30,193 nt of DNA from an uncultured bacterium (GCA_905215775.1 CAJMRM010000042.1:1-30193), one strand, 5' to 3'. Positions 17,173 through 25,025 are shown, counted from the first letter of the stretch. A program made the numbers and translations. The notes: generated by a model not told the origin, from the sequence alone.

Positions 17173-18543
17173 TTATTTCTCACGGCTGAGGGATTCCTTC
17201 AGCGGAAGGATCTCCTTTTTGTAGACATGGCGCAGGAATACGGCGCTGACCACGGCGGAAAAGATTTCCGCAATGGGGAAGGCGAACCATACGTAGAAGA
17301 GTCCCATGGTCTTTGCAAAAATAAACGCCGCAGGCAGAAGGATCACCAGCTGCCTTAATACGGACACCCACAGGCTCAGCATGCCGTGGCCCATGGCCTG
17401 GAACAGGGAGGAGCAGGCAATGCCGAAGCCGGCCAGGATAAAGCTCAGGGAGATGATCTTAAGGGCCGGTACGCCGATCTCCAGCATGGATTCAGAGGCG
17501 TTGAAGATCATCAGGAGATTTTCAGCGGCCAGGTTGAACACCAGGAGTCCGCCGGTCATGATGGATACGGCATAGAGGATGGCCAGCTTTAAGGTCTTCA
17601 TGATCCGGTCCGGCCGGCCTGCGCCGAAGTTATAGGCGATGATGGGCACCGTACCGTTGTTTAAGCCGAATACGGGCATGAACACGAAGCTCTGGAGCTT
17701 GAAATACACTCCGAATACGGCAGTGGCCGTGGAGGTAAAGGCAATGAGGATCTTATTCATGCCAAAGGTCATGACGCTTCCGATGGAGGCCATGATGATG
17801 GACGGGATGCCCACGGCGTAAATATGGCCGATGATCTCCTTTTCCGGACGGAAGCCTCTGAATGCCAGCTGGATCTCATGGTTTTTCGTGATGTTCAGGA
17901 AAAAGCCCAGGATTAAGGCGATGATCTGTCCGGTAACGGTGGCCAGGGCTGCGCCGGCGACGCCCATTTTCGGGAAGCCCAGAAGACCGAAGATCATAAT
18001 GGGATCCAGGATGATATTTAAGATCGCGCCGGTTCCCTGGATGATCATGGAATAAAAGGTCCGTCCGGTGGACTGCATGAGACGCTCAAAGGCGATCTGG
18101 CCGAACAATCCAAAGGAAAGGATCGTGCAGATCCTCAGGTAGGAGGTTCCCAGATCCACGATCTCCGGATCCTTTGTCTGCGCCAGGAAAAAATGTTCCG
18201 CAAAAAACAGTCCGAACACGGCAAAGGCCAGGAAGCTTAAAAAGGCCAGGAACAGGGCGTGGATGGCGATGCGGTTGGCCTTTTTGAAATTCTTTTCGCC
18301 CAGGCTTCTGGAAAGAGTAGCGTTGATGCCGACGCCGGTACCGGTAGCTACGGCGATCATCAGGTTCTGGGCCGGGAAGGCCAGGGACACGGCGGTCAGC
18401 GCGTTTTCGCTGATCTGGGCCACGAACATGCTGTCAACAATGTTATAAAGGGCCTGGATCAGCATGGAAAGCATCATGGGGATGGACATGGACAGGATCA
18501 GCTTGTTGATGGGCATGACTCCCATTTTGTTTTCTGATGACAT
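17173..18543 (-). CDS. MATE family efflux transporter
   Basis: Multidrug and toxin extrusion transporter, an inner membrane cation-coupled exporter. 456 residues with about twelve hydrophobic helices and the two-fold MatE repeat: the first begins PINKLILSMSIPMMLSMLIQALYNIVDSMFVA, the second half near GIPSIIMASIGSVMTFGMNKIL. The ATG at 18543 has GAGAGGAG upstream. It is transcribed from its own promoter at 18657-18685 with a leader of about 105 bases that begins with a terminator-like hairpin. The exported substrate cannot be predicted. Confidence 0.95.
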   Translation of the reverse strand: MSSENKMGVMPINKLILSMSIPMMLSMLIQALYNIVDSMFVAQISENALTAVSLAFPAQNLMIAVATGTGVGINATLSRSLGEKNFKKANRIAIHALFLAFLSFLAFAVFGLFFAEHFFLAQTKDPEIVDLGTSYLRICTILSFGLFGQIAFERLMQSTGRTFYSMIIQGTGAILNIILDPIMIFGLLGFPKMGVAGAALATVTGQIIALILGFFLNITKNHEIQLAFRGFRPEKEIIGHIYAVGIPSIIMASIGSVMTFGMNKILIAFTSTATAVFGVYFKLQSFVFMPVFGLNNGTVPIIAYNFGAGRPDRIMKTLKLAILYAVSIMTGGLLVFNLAAENLLMIFNASESMLEIGVPALKIISLSFILAGFGIACSSLFQAMGHGMLSLWVSVLRQLVILLPAAFIFAKTMGLFYVWFAFPIAEIFSAVVSAVFLRHVYKKEILPLKESLSREK

Positions 18544-18617
18544 GATTGATTCTCCTCTCGTAATTTTATGTACATTTGTATGAAAGGCATCCCGGAAACA
18601 GCCGAGGTACAGCCAGA

Positions 18618-18647
18618 CAAAAAAACGACCTGTTCGTATGGTCGTTT
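18618..18647 (-). promoter_or_regulatory. Terminator-like hairpin at the 5' end of the MATE leader
   Basis: On the minus strand AAACGACC (18640-18647) pairs with GGTCGTTT (18623-18630) around a 9-base loop, followed directly by more T residues (seven T in all). It begins only about 4 bases after the predicted transcript start, so it could be an attenuator or a 5' stability element. Confidence 0.6.
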
Positions 18648-18656
18648 CCGGGGATT

Positions 18657-18685
18657 ATTATACGGCAACTTCCTCCATAAGTCAA
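18657..18685 (-). promoter_or_regulatory. Promoter of the MATE gene
   Basis: On the minus strand TTGACT (18680-18685), a 17-base spacer and TATAAT (18657-18662). Divergent from the nudC promoter, with 18 bases between the two -35 boxes. Confidence 0.88.
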
Positions 18686-18703
18686 CCGCAGGGGCCTGTG
18701 GAT

Positions 18704-18732
18704 TTGACAAAATCCGCCGTATGGCGTATGAT
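18704..18732 (+). promoter_or_regulatory. Promoter of nudC
   Basis: TTGACA (18704-18709), 17-base spacer, TATGAT (18727-18732); the gene begins at 18797. Confidence 0.88.
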
Positions 18733-18796
18733 ATTTTTCAGTGCAGGTGTACGACCGACGGGTCTGCATAACGATGAATAAAAAGGAGAGACTGCC

Positions 18797-19681
18797 ATGA
18801 TCCAGGATATTGGAGAACATAAGTTTGATCTGTCCTTCCGACAGCCGGAGGCCAGGGATGAGGATTACGTATTATATATGAAGAGCAACAAAACGCTCCT
18901 CAGAAAAACGGAGGATGGAAATTATGAGATCCCCAGATTTTCTGATTTCCCCATGGAAAAGGTGCGGCTGAAGATGAAGGCCTATTATCTGTTTGCCATT
19001 GACGGGACCGGATATTATTATGTGCGGGAGATGATCCAGGGAGAAGAGGACGGTTATGAATTCTGTCCGACCTCCGTATTCCGGAAGATGACTCCCATGT
19101 ACCAGGCCTTTGCCGGGATCACGGCTACCCAGCTTCACCGGTGGAAGGAGAGCCGGAGGTTCTGCGGCCGCTGCGGCCATGAGACCGAGGACAGCAAAAC
19201 GGAGCGGGCGGTGGTATGCCCCTTCTGCGGCCAGACGGAATATCCCAAGATCTGCCCGGCGGTGATCGTGGCCATCACAGACGGAGACCGGATCATCCTT
19301 TCCCGATACAGAGTCAGCAACAACCCGTACCGGGGCTACGCACTGATCGCCGGATTCGTGGAGATCGGAGAGACCTTCGAGGATACGGTGCGCCGGGAGG
19401 TCATGGAGGAGGTCGGGCTGAAGGTGAAGAATATCCGTTATTATAAGAGCCAGCCCTGGGCCTTTTCCGATACGGAGATGATCGGATTTTTTGCAGAGCT
19501 GGACGGAGACGATACCATCCGCCTCCAGGAGGACGAGCTTTCAGAGGCCGGATGGTACCACAAAGACCAGGTGCCGGACGAGACCATGCTGAACAGCATC
19601 GGAAGCGAGCTTAAGATGGTCTTTAAGTACGGTAGCATGGAAAAATTTTATGAAGCCACCGGTATCAGGCCTGGGGAGTAG
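18797..19681 (+). CDS. nudC: NADH pyrophosphatase / RNA NAD-decapping Nudix hydrolase
   Basis: Nudix enzyme that splits NAD(H) into NMN(H) and AMP and, in studied bacteria, removes NAD caps from RNA. 294 residues. A zinc ribbon is formed by Cys123, Cys126, Cys141 and Cys144. The Nudix box fits GX5EX7REUXEEXGU at 186-208 (G186, E192, R200, E201, E204, E205). The NudC-specific SQPW motif is at 218-221 (SQPWAFSD; the classic form is SQPWPFP). The N-terminal domain (1-115) is the poorly conserved part of the family. AAAGGAGAG precedes the ATG. Its last 17 bases overlap the end of the convergent LysR gene. Confidence 0.93.
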   Translation: MIQDIGEHKFDLSFRQPEARDEDYVLYMKSNKTLLRKTEDGNYEIPRFSDFPMEKVRLKMKAYYLFAIDGTGYYYVREMIQGEEDGYEFCPTSVFRKMTPMYQAFAGITATQLHRWKESRRFCGRCGHETEDSKTERAVVCPFCGQTEYPKICPAVIVAITDGDRIILSRYRVSNNPYRGYALIAGFVEIGETFEDTVRREVMEEVGLKVKNIRYYKSQPWAFSDTEMIGFFAELDGDDTIRLQEDELSEAGWYHKDQVPDETMLNSIGSELKMVFKYGSMEKFYEATGIRPGE

Positions 19682-20558
19682 AGCAGAAGGCCAGAAACTC
19701 CCTTAGGGTCTGGGACTGGTCCTGGGGCGGGCAGGCAAAGCCGATGACCCGCCTGGGGATCGGCGACTCCAGCGGGACCTCCATGAGGGTCCCGTTTTTC
19801 AGATCGCCGGATACGAAATCCAGGATCACACAGGCGATGCCCAGGCCGATGCGGGCAAATTCGATGAGAAGGGCCATGTCGGTGACCTCCAGAAGCTGGT
19901 TCACCTCGATGTCCCGGTCGGACAGGTAGGTGTCCAGATGCTTCCGGCTCATGTTGCTGCGGTCCAGGAGCATGATATTTCCCGTTTTAAAGATATCCGG
20001 GGACGGTCCCTCCCGCAGGGTCAGGTTTTCCATATAGGCAGGGGTGCAGACGAAGCCGTCGTGGATCTCCATGACCGGGGTGAAATTTAATCCTCTTCTG
20101 GCCCGGGGCTCCGCCACCAGGCCGATGTCGATCTTCCTGGCCTCCAGCATTTCCAGGGTGTGGGCCGTGGACTGGCTTTCGATGGTGATGTTCACATGGG
20201 GATATTTTTCCACAAAGCCCTTTAAATAAGGTAAGAGGACGTATTTGCACAGGGTATTGCTGACGCCGATTTTTAGCTGGCCGATATGGAAATCGTGGAT
20301 CCTCTTTAGCTCCTTTTCTCCGCGGTTTAAGGAATCGAAGGCGTCGGACACATGCTGGAAGAGCACGCTTCCCTCGGGGGTGAGCTGGACGCCCCGGGAA
20401 TTCCTCAGAAACAGCCGGGTCCCCAGGCTTTCCTCCAGCTTTCCGATGGCCTTGCTGATGGCCGGCTGGCTGATATACAGTTCTTTTGCTGCCCGGGAGA
20501 TATTGCCGCACCGGGCCACCTCATAAAATATACGGTATTGAGACAGATGCTGTTCCAT
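19665..20558 (-). CDS. LysR family transcriptional regulator
   Basis: 297-residue LysR-type regulator. The N-terminal winged helix-turn-helix is clear (IFYEVARCGNISRAAKELYISQPAISKAIGKLEESLGTRLFLRNSRGVQLTPEG, residues 10-63), followed by a linker helix and a two-lobe effector domain starting near residue 90 (IGVSNTLCKYVLLPYL). It is divergent from leuC with a 107-base gap, the usual arrangement in which the regulator controls the neighbour, so it probably governs leuCD in response to a pathway metabolite. Its 3' end overlaps nudC by 17 bases. Confidence 0.93.
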   Translation of the reverse strand: MEQHLSQYRIFYEVARCGNISRAAKELYISQPAISKAIGKLEESLGTRLFLRNSRGVQLTPEGSVLFQHVSDAFDSLNRGEKELKRIHDFHIGQLKIGVSNTLCKYVLLPYLKGFVEKYPHVNITIESQSTAHTLEMLEARKIDIGLVAEPRARRGLNFTPVMEIHDGFVCTPAYMENLTLREGPSPDIFKTGNIMLLDRSNMSRKHLDTYLSDRDIEVNQLLEVTDMALLIEFARIGLGIACVILDFVSGDLKNGTLMEVPLESPIPRRVIGFACPPQDQSQTLREFLAFCSTPQA

Positions 20559-20572
20559 ATTTATAACTCCAT

Positions 20573-20608
20573 TTCATATTTAACATTCATATTATGTATT
20601 TCTATTAT
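20573..20608 (+). promoter_or_regulatory. leuC promoter with repeated TTCATATT elements
   Basis: TTAACA (20580-20585), a 17-base spacer and TATTAT (20603-20608). The 8-base sequence TTCATATT occurs at 20573-20580 and 20586-20593, 13 bases apart, straddling the -35 box. These could be contact sites of the divergent LysR protein. Confidence 0.65.
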
Positions 20609-20665
20609 AGAGAATCCCATGGTAAAATGTCAACAGGCAGTTCCAAACGAGAGGAGAGATTCCAG

Positions 20666-21931
20666 ATGGGAATGACAATGACACAAAAAATCCTGGCCGC
20701 CCATGCGGGGCTTCCGGAGGTAAAGGCAGGCCAGCTGATCGAGGCAGGGCTGGATCTGGTGCTGGGAAATGATATCACATCTCCCGTGGCCATCAATGAA
20801 ATGAAGAAAATGAAGGACCAGACCGTATTCGATAAAGAAAAGATCGCCCTGGTCATGGACCATTTTATCCCCAATAAAGATATAAAATCGGCAGAAAACT
20901 GTAAATGCTGCCGGGATTTTGCCAATGACCATGGCATCACCAATTACTTTGACGTGGGAGACATGGGCATTGAGCATGCGCTTTTGCCGGAAAAGGGACT
21001 GGTGACCGCCGGAGACGCGGTGATCGGCGCGGACTCCCATACGTGTACCTACGGCGCCCTGGGCGCTTTTTCCACCGGGGTGGGGAGCACAGACATGGCG
21101 GCAGGCATGGTCACAGGCAAGGCCTGGTTTAAGGTGCCCTCTGCCTTAAAATTTGTCCTTACGGGAAAGCCGTCCCGCTGGGTCAGCGGAAAAGACGTGA
21201 TCCTCCATATCATCGGCATGATCGGAGTGGACGGCGCTCTCTATAAATCCATGGAGTTCACCGGGGATGGTGTGAAGCATCTGACCATGGACGACCGGCT
21301 CACCATCTGCAACATGGCCATCGAGGCCGGAGGAAAGAACGGGATCTTCCCGGTGGATGAGGCGACGCTCCAGTATATCAGGGAGCACGGAAACCGGCCT
21401 TATACCGTATATGAGGCCGACGAGGACGCGGTTTATGACGCAGTCTACACCATCGATCTGTCTGCCTTAAAGCCCACGGTGGCTTTCCCCCATCTTCCGG
21501 AGAACACGAAGGAGGTGGGAACCTTTGAGGATGTGAGGATCGACCAGGTGGTCATCGGTTCCTGCACCAATGGCCGGATCCAGGATATCCGTCAGGCGGC
21601 GGAGATCTTAAAGGGCCGTAAGGTGGCCAGGAATGTCCGCTGTATTGTGATCCCGGCTACCCAGTCCATTTACCTCCAGGCCATGCGGGAGGGCCTTTTA
21701 GAGACCTTTATCGAGGCCGGCGCTGTGGTGAGCACCCCTACCTGCGGTCCCTGCCTGGGCGGCTATATGGGCGTTCTGGCGGCAGGAGAGCGGTGCGTGT
21801 CCACCACCAACCGGAACTTTGTGGGACGTATGGGCCATGTGGAGTCGGAGGTGTATCTGGCGGGTCCCGCAGTGGCGGCGGCCAGCGCAGTGACAGGAAA
21901 AATCTCCGCTCCCTGGGAGCTTGGTTTATAG
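20666..21931 (+). CDS. leuC: 3-isopropylmalate dehydratase large subunit (homoaconitase family)
   Basis: Large subunit of an aconitase-superfamily isomerase holding a 4Fe-4S cluster; in leucine synthesis it interconverts 2- and 3-isopropylmalate. The start at 20666 (MGMTMTQKI) has GAGGAG 9 bases upstream; the frame is open from 20594 but the extra residues do not resemble the family. About 421 residues. Cluster ligands are visible as Cys in VIGSCTNGR and the pair in TPTCGPCLGG; other hallmarks are VMDHFIPNKD, GADSHTCTYGALGAFSTGVGSTD and NRNFVGRMGH. leuD follows after 12 bases. leuA and leuB are not adjacent, so a related hydroxy-acid isomerase role remains possible. Confidence 0.92.
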   Translation: MGMTMTQKILAAHAGLPEVKAGQLIEAGLDLVLGNDITSPVAINEMKKMKDQTVFDKEKIALVMDHFIPNKDIKSAENCKCCRDFANDHGITNYFDVGDMGIEHALLPEKGLVTAGDAVIGADSHTCTYGALGAFSTGVGSTDMAAGMVTGKAWFKVPSALKFVLTGKPSRWVSGKDVILHIIGMIGVDGALYKSMEFTGDGVKHLTMDDRLTICNMAIEAGGKNGIFPVDEATLQYIREHGNRPYTVYEADEDAVYDAVYTIDLSALKPTVAFPHLPENTKEVGTFEDVRIDQVVIGSCTNGRIQDIRQAAEILKGRKVARNVRCIVIPATQSIYLQAMREGLLETFIEAGAVVSTPTCGPCLGGYMGVLAAGERCVSTTNRNFVGRMGHVESEVYLAGPAVAAASAVTGKISAPWELGL

Positions 21932-21943
21932 GAGGGATGCAGC

Positions 21944-22435
21944 ATGCAGGCAGAAGGAAGAGTTTTTAAGTATGGAGACAATGTGGATACGGATGTGATC
22001 ATCCCGGCCCGGTATTTAAACGCCACCACCGGAGAGGAGCTGGCGAAGCACTGTATGGAGGACATCGATAAGGAGTTTATTCATAAGGTACAGCCCGGGG
22101 ATATCATCGTGGCGGAGAAAAATTTCGGCTGCGGCTCCTCCAGGGAGCATGCGCCGCTGGCCATCAAGTGTGCCGGCGTCAGTTGCGTCATTGCCGAGAC
22201 CTTTGCCAGGATCTTTTACCGCAACGCCATCAACATCGGCCTTCCCATCATCGAGTGCCCGGAGGCGGCTGCGGCCATCCGGGACGGCGACCAGGTGGAG
22301 GTGGATTTTGACCGCGGGATCATCCGCAACAGGACAAAGAACGAATCCTACGAGGGACAGGCGTTCCCTCCGTTTATGCAGAAGATCATTGCCGCCGGAG
22401 GCCTTGTGAATTATATCAACGCCGGAGCGGAATAG
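21944..22435 (+). CDS. leuD: 3-isopropylmalate dehydratase small subunit
   Basis: Small (swivel) subunit that completes the active site of the LeuC protein. 163 residues, the usual size for the stand-alone archaeal/clostridial type. Characteristic segments are GDNVDTDVIIPARYL near the N-terminus, NFGCGSSREHAPLAIK in the middle and FARIFYRNAINIGLP. GGAGGGATG lies ahead of the ATG, 12 bases after leuC. A strong terminator follows. Confidence 0.95.
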   Translation: MQAEGRVFKYGDNVDTDVIIPARYLNATTGEELAKHCMEDIDKEFIHKVQPGDIIVAEKNFGCGSSREHAPLAIKCAGVSCVIAETFARIFYRNAINIGLPIIECPEAAAAIRDGDQVEVDFDRGIIRNRTKNESYEGQAFPPFMQKIIAAGGLVNYINAGAE

Positions 22436-22453
22436 GAAGATAAAAAGACAGAG

Positions 22454-22510
22454 AAAGGGCCGGACGGTCCGCCGCAGGAGAGATCCCGCAGCAGGCCGTC
22501 CGGCCCTTTT
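22454..22510. terminator. Strong terminator after leuD
   Basis: A perfect 14-bp stem (22454-22467 with 22496-22509, AAAGGGCCGGACGG and its complement) ends in TTTT on the plus strand; the A residues on the left could serve the convergent gene as well. The 28-base loop can form a small inner stem. Confidence 0.9.
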
Positions 22511-22555
22511 CAGGTACAGATCCGGGGAAGGCGGCAGCGCTTCCAAGGCCGCGCA

Positions 22556-23488
22556 CTACGCCTGCACCGGCCGGGAGCTTACGGAGCGGAAGAATACGGA
22601 CGCCTGGCCATTTTCCTCCATCTGGGCCGTCAGGGCCCGGGAAACGGAGCGCAGGACCGAAAGATGGACTGCCAGGGATAAGTGGTCCACGGTCTCCGTG
22701 TGCTCCTTTGTACAGCCGTCCACGCCTCCGGCCTCCACTACCCGGTGAAGCAGCTCCGCTTCCTGGGCTTCGGTGGGAAGGAGGTACAGGCCGGCCTGGA
22801 GGGAAAGGAGAGCCGCGATCCCCCAGCCCCACCAGTTGGAAACGCCGCTGGCCAGGGAGATATCCGCCGCCTCGCTGGCGCAGATCAGCTTTCCGCAGGG
22901 AACATGGGCCTCGATCTCGCGCCGGTAGGCGCCCATCCCCATTTCATTTCCTCCGTCTCCGATGGAGATGGTCTCTGCCCCGAAATCATGGGCCTCGGAC
23001 AGGAACAGGGCGGAGTCGGTGATCATGTCGTCGATGGTCTCGCCGCGCATGTTGTGGTAGTGGCCGTCAGAGGCTTTTCCGGGCCGTTCCAGGCTGATGA
23101 AATGGGTGGGACGGAAGGAGCGGATACAATCTCTTATGAAGTCTCCGGAGGCGTTCTCCGGGATCATGGAAAGGGCCGTCCCGGGAGCCCGGTAGGAGAG
23201 GGCTTCCTCCAGGAGATGGTAGGAGGCCCGGTCCGTGACCACCAGGACCTGGGCTCCGGCCTGGGTAAAGGCAAAGGCCAGGTTGGCGGTTCCGGAGGGA
23301 CCGTCGGTCTCTCCGATGCAGCCGCCGTCCTCCATACGGACGGGAAAGCCCGTTAAAAGGATGACCCGGGCGGCATGCTTTAGGGATTCAGCCGCTTCTT
23401 TGACAGGGTTTTCCGGAAGAGACGTGAGGAGCCCCCGGCCGCCCATGTCCTGCTTCATGATCGTATCCAGCTGGTGATAGAAATTCAT
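22556..23488 (-). CDS. D-glutamate cyclase-like protein (DUF4392)
   Basis: 310-residue protein resembling the C-terminal domain of D-glutamate cyclase (DUF4392), an enzyme that turns D-glutamate into 5-oxo-D-proline. Recognised by LLTGFPVRMEDGGCIGETDGPSGT, the SLERPGKASDGHYHNMRG segment, ISIGDGGNEMGMG and ASGVSNWWGWG. The start is set at 23488 because GGAGG lies 8 bases upstream; the frame stays open to 23557 but that part has no such site. It stands alone with a long leader of its own. A D-glutamate or D-amino-acid role is inferred from the family. Confidence 0.85.
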   Translation of the reverse strand: MNFYHQLDTIMKQDMGGRGLLTSLPENPVKEAAESLKHAARVILLTGFPVRMEDGGCIGETDGPSGTANLAFAFTQAGAQVLVVTDRASYHLLEEALSYRAPGTALSMIPENASGDFIRDCIRSFRPTHFISLERPGKASDGHYHNMRGETIDDMITDSALFLSEAHDFGAETISIGDGGNEMGMGAYRREIEAHVPCGKLICASEAADISLASGVSNWWGWGIAALLSLQAGLYLLPTEAQEAELLHRVVEAGGVDGCTKEHTETVDHLSLAVHLSVLRSVSRALTAQMEENGQASVFFRSVSSRPVQA

Positions 23489-23676
23489 TGTTTGATCCTC
23501 CATGGAAAATTCGCGGACACGCAGGAGCGCCCTTGAGGGCAATAAAAAAAGACCCACGTATCCCGTTGAGATTCATGGCTCTTACTTAAGGAGGGAGCAT
23601 CCGGGCAGGAGTCCCTTTAAATAAAAGAATCGTTATCTGTTAATCCCATCTTAGCCGATAACGGGAGAAATGTCAA
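23489..23676 (-). promoter_or_regulatory. Promoter and long leader of the D-glutamate cyclase-like gene
   Basis: On the minus strand TTGACA (23671-23676), a 17-base spacer and TAAGAT (23648-23653). The transcript would carry about 150 untranslated bases with GC-rich segments able to pair (GGGA and TCCC near 23590-23620) and a T run (plus-strand AAAAAAA near 23545). The run has no clear GC stem directly before it. A riboswitch or attenuator is possible; I recognise no known class. Confidence 0.55.
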
Positions 23677-23687
23677 GGCCTCCGGGA

Positions 23688-23717
23688 TTTACAAACGCGG
23701 CCGGTTTATAGTAAAAT
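23688..23717 (+). promoter_or_regulatory. Promoter of the DUF3870 gene
   Basis: TTTACA (23688-23693), 18-base spacer, TAAAAT (23712-23717); gene start at 23785. Divergent from the promoter of the D-glutamate cyclase-like gene. Confidence 0.7.
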
Positions 23718-23784
23718 AAGGAAGAGGGACGGTTCCGGGGAGAAGGCCGGAGGCGGAAGAAAACAGGAAAAGGGGGAGCAGAAG

Positions 23785-24123
23785 GTGTACGCAGAAAATA
23801 CGGTCCTGGTGGTGGGGCAGGCGAAGCCCAGCCGGGAGGACGCCATTTACAATCTTCATGGGGAATTTTACATCAGCCTGGTGGTGGAACGGGATACGGG
23901 ACGGATCCTGGACGTGGACTGCAATACGATCCTTTCAGTTACAAAAAATTTTGTGGCGTCCATGTTTGTGGGAAAAAATCTGAGGACCGATACGGAGCTT
24001 CTGGAGAGAGAGATAAAGGACCGGTACTTTGCCCTGACCCAGAAGCCTCTGATCGCCTGTATGAAGGATGCCCATAACAGGTACATGATGGCCTGCCAGG
24101 GACCGCGCCAGGGAGGCAGGTAG
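23785..24123 (+). CDS. DUF3870 domain protein
   Basis: 112-residue soluble protein that I match from memory to DUF3870, a small clostridial family of unknown function. Typical segments are VVGQAKPSREDAIYNLHGEFYISLVVERDTGRILDVDCNTILSVT and FVASMFVGKNLRTD. The start is GTG at 23785 with AGGGGGAG about 8 bases upstream. Single gene with its own promoter and a terminator. Two conserved-looking Cys (DCN and ACMKD) are present. No function can be given. Confidence 0.78.
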   Translation: MYAENTVLVVGQAKPSREDAIYNLHGEFYISLVVERDTGRILDVDCNTILSVTKNFVASMFVGKNLRTDTELLEREIKDRYFALTQKPLIACMKDAHNRYMMACQGPRQGGR

Positions 24124-24147
24124 GCCGGGATGGATCAGACTGGCCTT

Positions 24148-24179
24148 CTCCCCGGCGGGAAAGACCACCGGGGAGTTTT
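24148..24179 (+). terminator. Terminator after the DUF3870 gene
   Basis: CTCCCCGG (24148-24155) pairs with CCGGGGAG (24168-24175), followed by TTTTC. Confidence 0.85.
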
Positions 24180-24233
24180 CTGGCCGCCGATCCAGGGCCG
24201 GGGCATCTGGCTTTTTATGGCCAGAACATCGGA

Positions 24234-24644
24234 TCATAGAGATTTCTTCAGCAGCTCATCTACGGTATTACGAAAATCATAAAACAGATCCAGATACTTT
24301 CCTATGATGGTCATACAGGCGCTTTTAATGATCGCTCCATCATAATCATGGGCCAGTTCATTTCTGGTCCGGAGCATTTCCAGCCATGTGTCGTCGCTGA
24401 TCAGCTTTGCCTGGAAGGCTTTTTTCAGCACTTCTTTTGGGGAGCCTGTCACAAAGTCTGTGATCTCATAGTAGCCTACGATGATATCCTTCATCACCTT
24501 CCAGGCCAGGTCCATGGTAATGCTGAATTTTGCCGTTGTGCCGCTGAGGACAAAGGAATCGCTCATATCTCTCTGCCTTGCCTCTGCAAGTGCATCCAGG
24601 GAACGTTTAAAGCTTTCATATCTCTTATAAAATCTTTCTTCCAT
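24234..24644 (-). CDS. hepT: HEPN-domain toxin of a HEPN/MNT system (HI0074/HepT-like)
   Basis: 136-residue all-helical protein of the HI0074/HepT group, originally annotated as nucleotidyltransferase substrate-binding protein. The RNase motif RX4HXY appears intact as RNELAHDY (about residues 94-101). In studied systems the HEPN protein cleaves RNA and is neutralised by AMP addition to the motif tyrosine by the partner. It overlaps the end of the nucleotidyltransferase gene by 20 bases, so the antitoxin is translated first and the toxin is coupled to it. A decayed second copy lies at 26630-26752. The toxin role is by family and context, not tested here. Confidence 0.85.
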   Translation of the reverse strand: MEERFYKRYESFKRSLDALAEARQRDMSDSFVLSGTTAKFSITMDLAWKVMKDIIVGYYEITDFVTGSPKEVLKKAFQAKLISDDTWLEMLRTRNELAHDYDGAIIKSACMTIIGKYLDLFYDFRNTVDELLKKSL

Positions 24645-24897
24645 ATTTTCTGATATCCTCCATTAACAGATCGTTTGCACAGGTATCCATGTTTACAACA
24701 TCGATGGAATACAGGGTAGGAATGTCGTCGATCTCATCCCTGCACCGGTCGAAGTCCTTGCATCCGGAGATCGCAATGTCGATATCGCTTCGTTCAGCGG
24801 CGGTTCCCTTTGCCCTGGAACCGAATAAGACTACCTCTCTGGCCTGGTATCTGCGTCCGATCTTCACAATTTCCTGTAATATTTCTGCAACCGTCAT
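24625..24897 (-). CDS. mntA: MNT-type nucleotidyltransferase antitoxin
   Basis: 90-residue minimal nucleotidyltransferase. The catalytic motif GSX10DXD is complete: GSRAKG followed by SDIDIAI (about residues 26-42), with a possible third acidic residue in the SIDVVNMD segment. Members of this group neutralise HEPN toxins by transferring AMP to them. The ATG follows a GAGGTGG site (24901-24908). First gene of the pair, under the promoter at 24971-25000. Confidence 0.87.
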   Translation of the reverse strand: MTVAEILQEIVKIGRRYQAREVVLFGSRAKGTAAERSDIDIAISGCKDFDRCRDEIDDIPTLYSIDVVNMDTCANDLLMEDIRKYGRKIL

Positions 24898-24970
24898 AAG
24901 ACCACCTCTCTCTTCCGCATGGCTCTATATATGCCTGGATCTGTCTTTTATGCCTTGTCTCATGATGGAT

Positions 24971-25000
24971 ATTATACAATATACAGAGCCTTCGATACAA
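24971..25000 (-). promoter_or_regulatory. Promoter of the mntA-hepT pair
   Basis: On the minus strand TTGTAT (24995-25000), an 18-base spacer and TATAAT (24971-24976). A diverged copy of this stretch occurs near 26752-26780. Confidence 0.7.
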
Positions 25001-25025
25001 TACCTAATAAAAATACGATGGGTCC

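Noticed and set aside
22682..23356. 224-codon plus-strand frame inside the D-glutamate cyclase-like gene
   Set aside because: Gly-rich shadow without recognisable domains; the minus-strand gene has clear family motifs.
23489..23653. T-box, guanidine (ykkC), ZTP or THF riboswitch in the D-glutamate cyclase-like leader
   Set aside because: None of the conserved cores I know for these classes could be found in the leader sequence.
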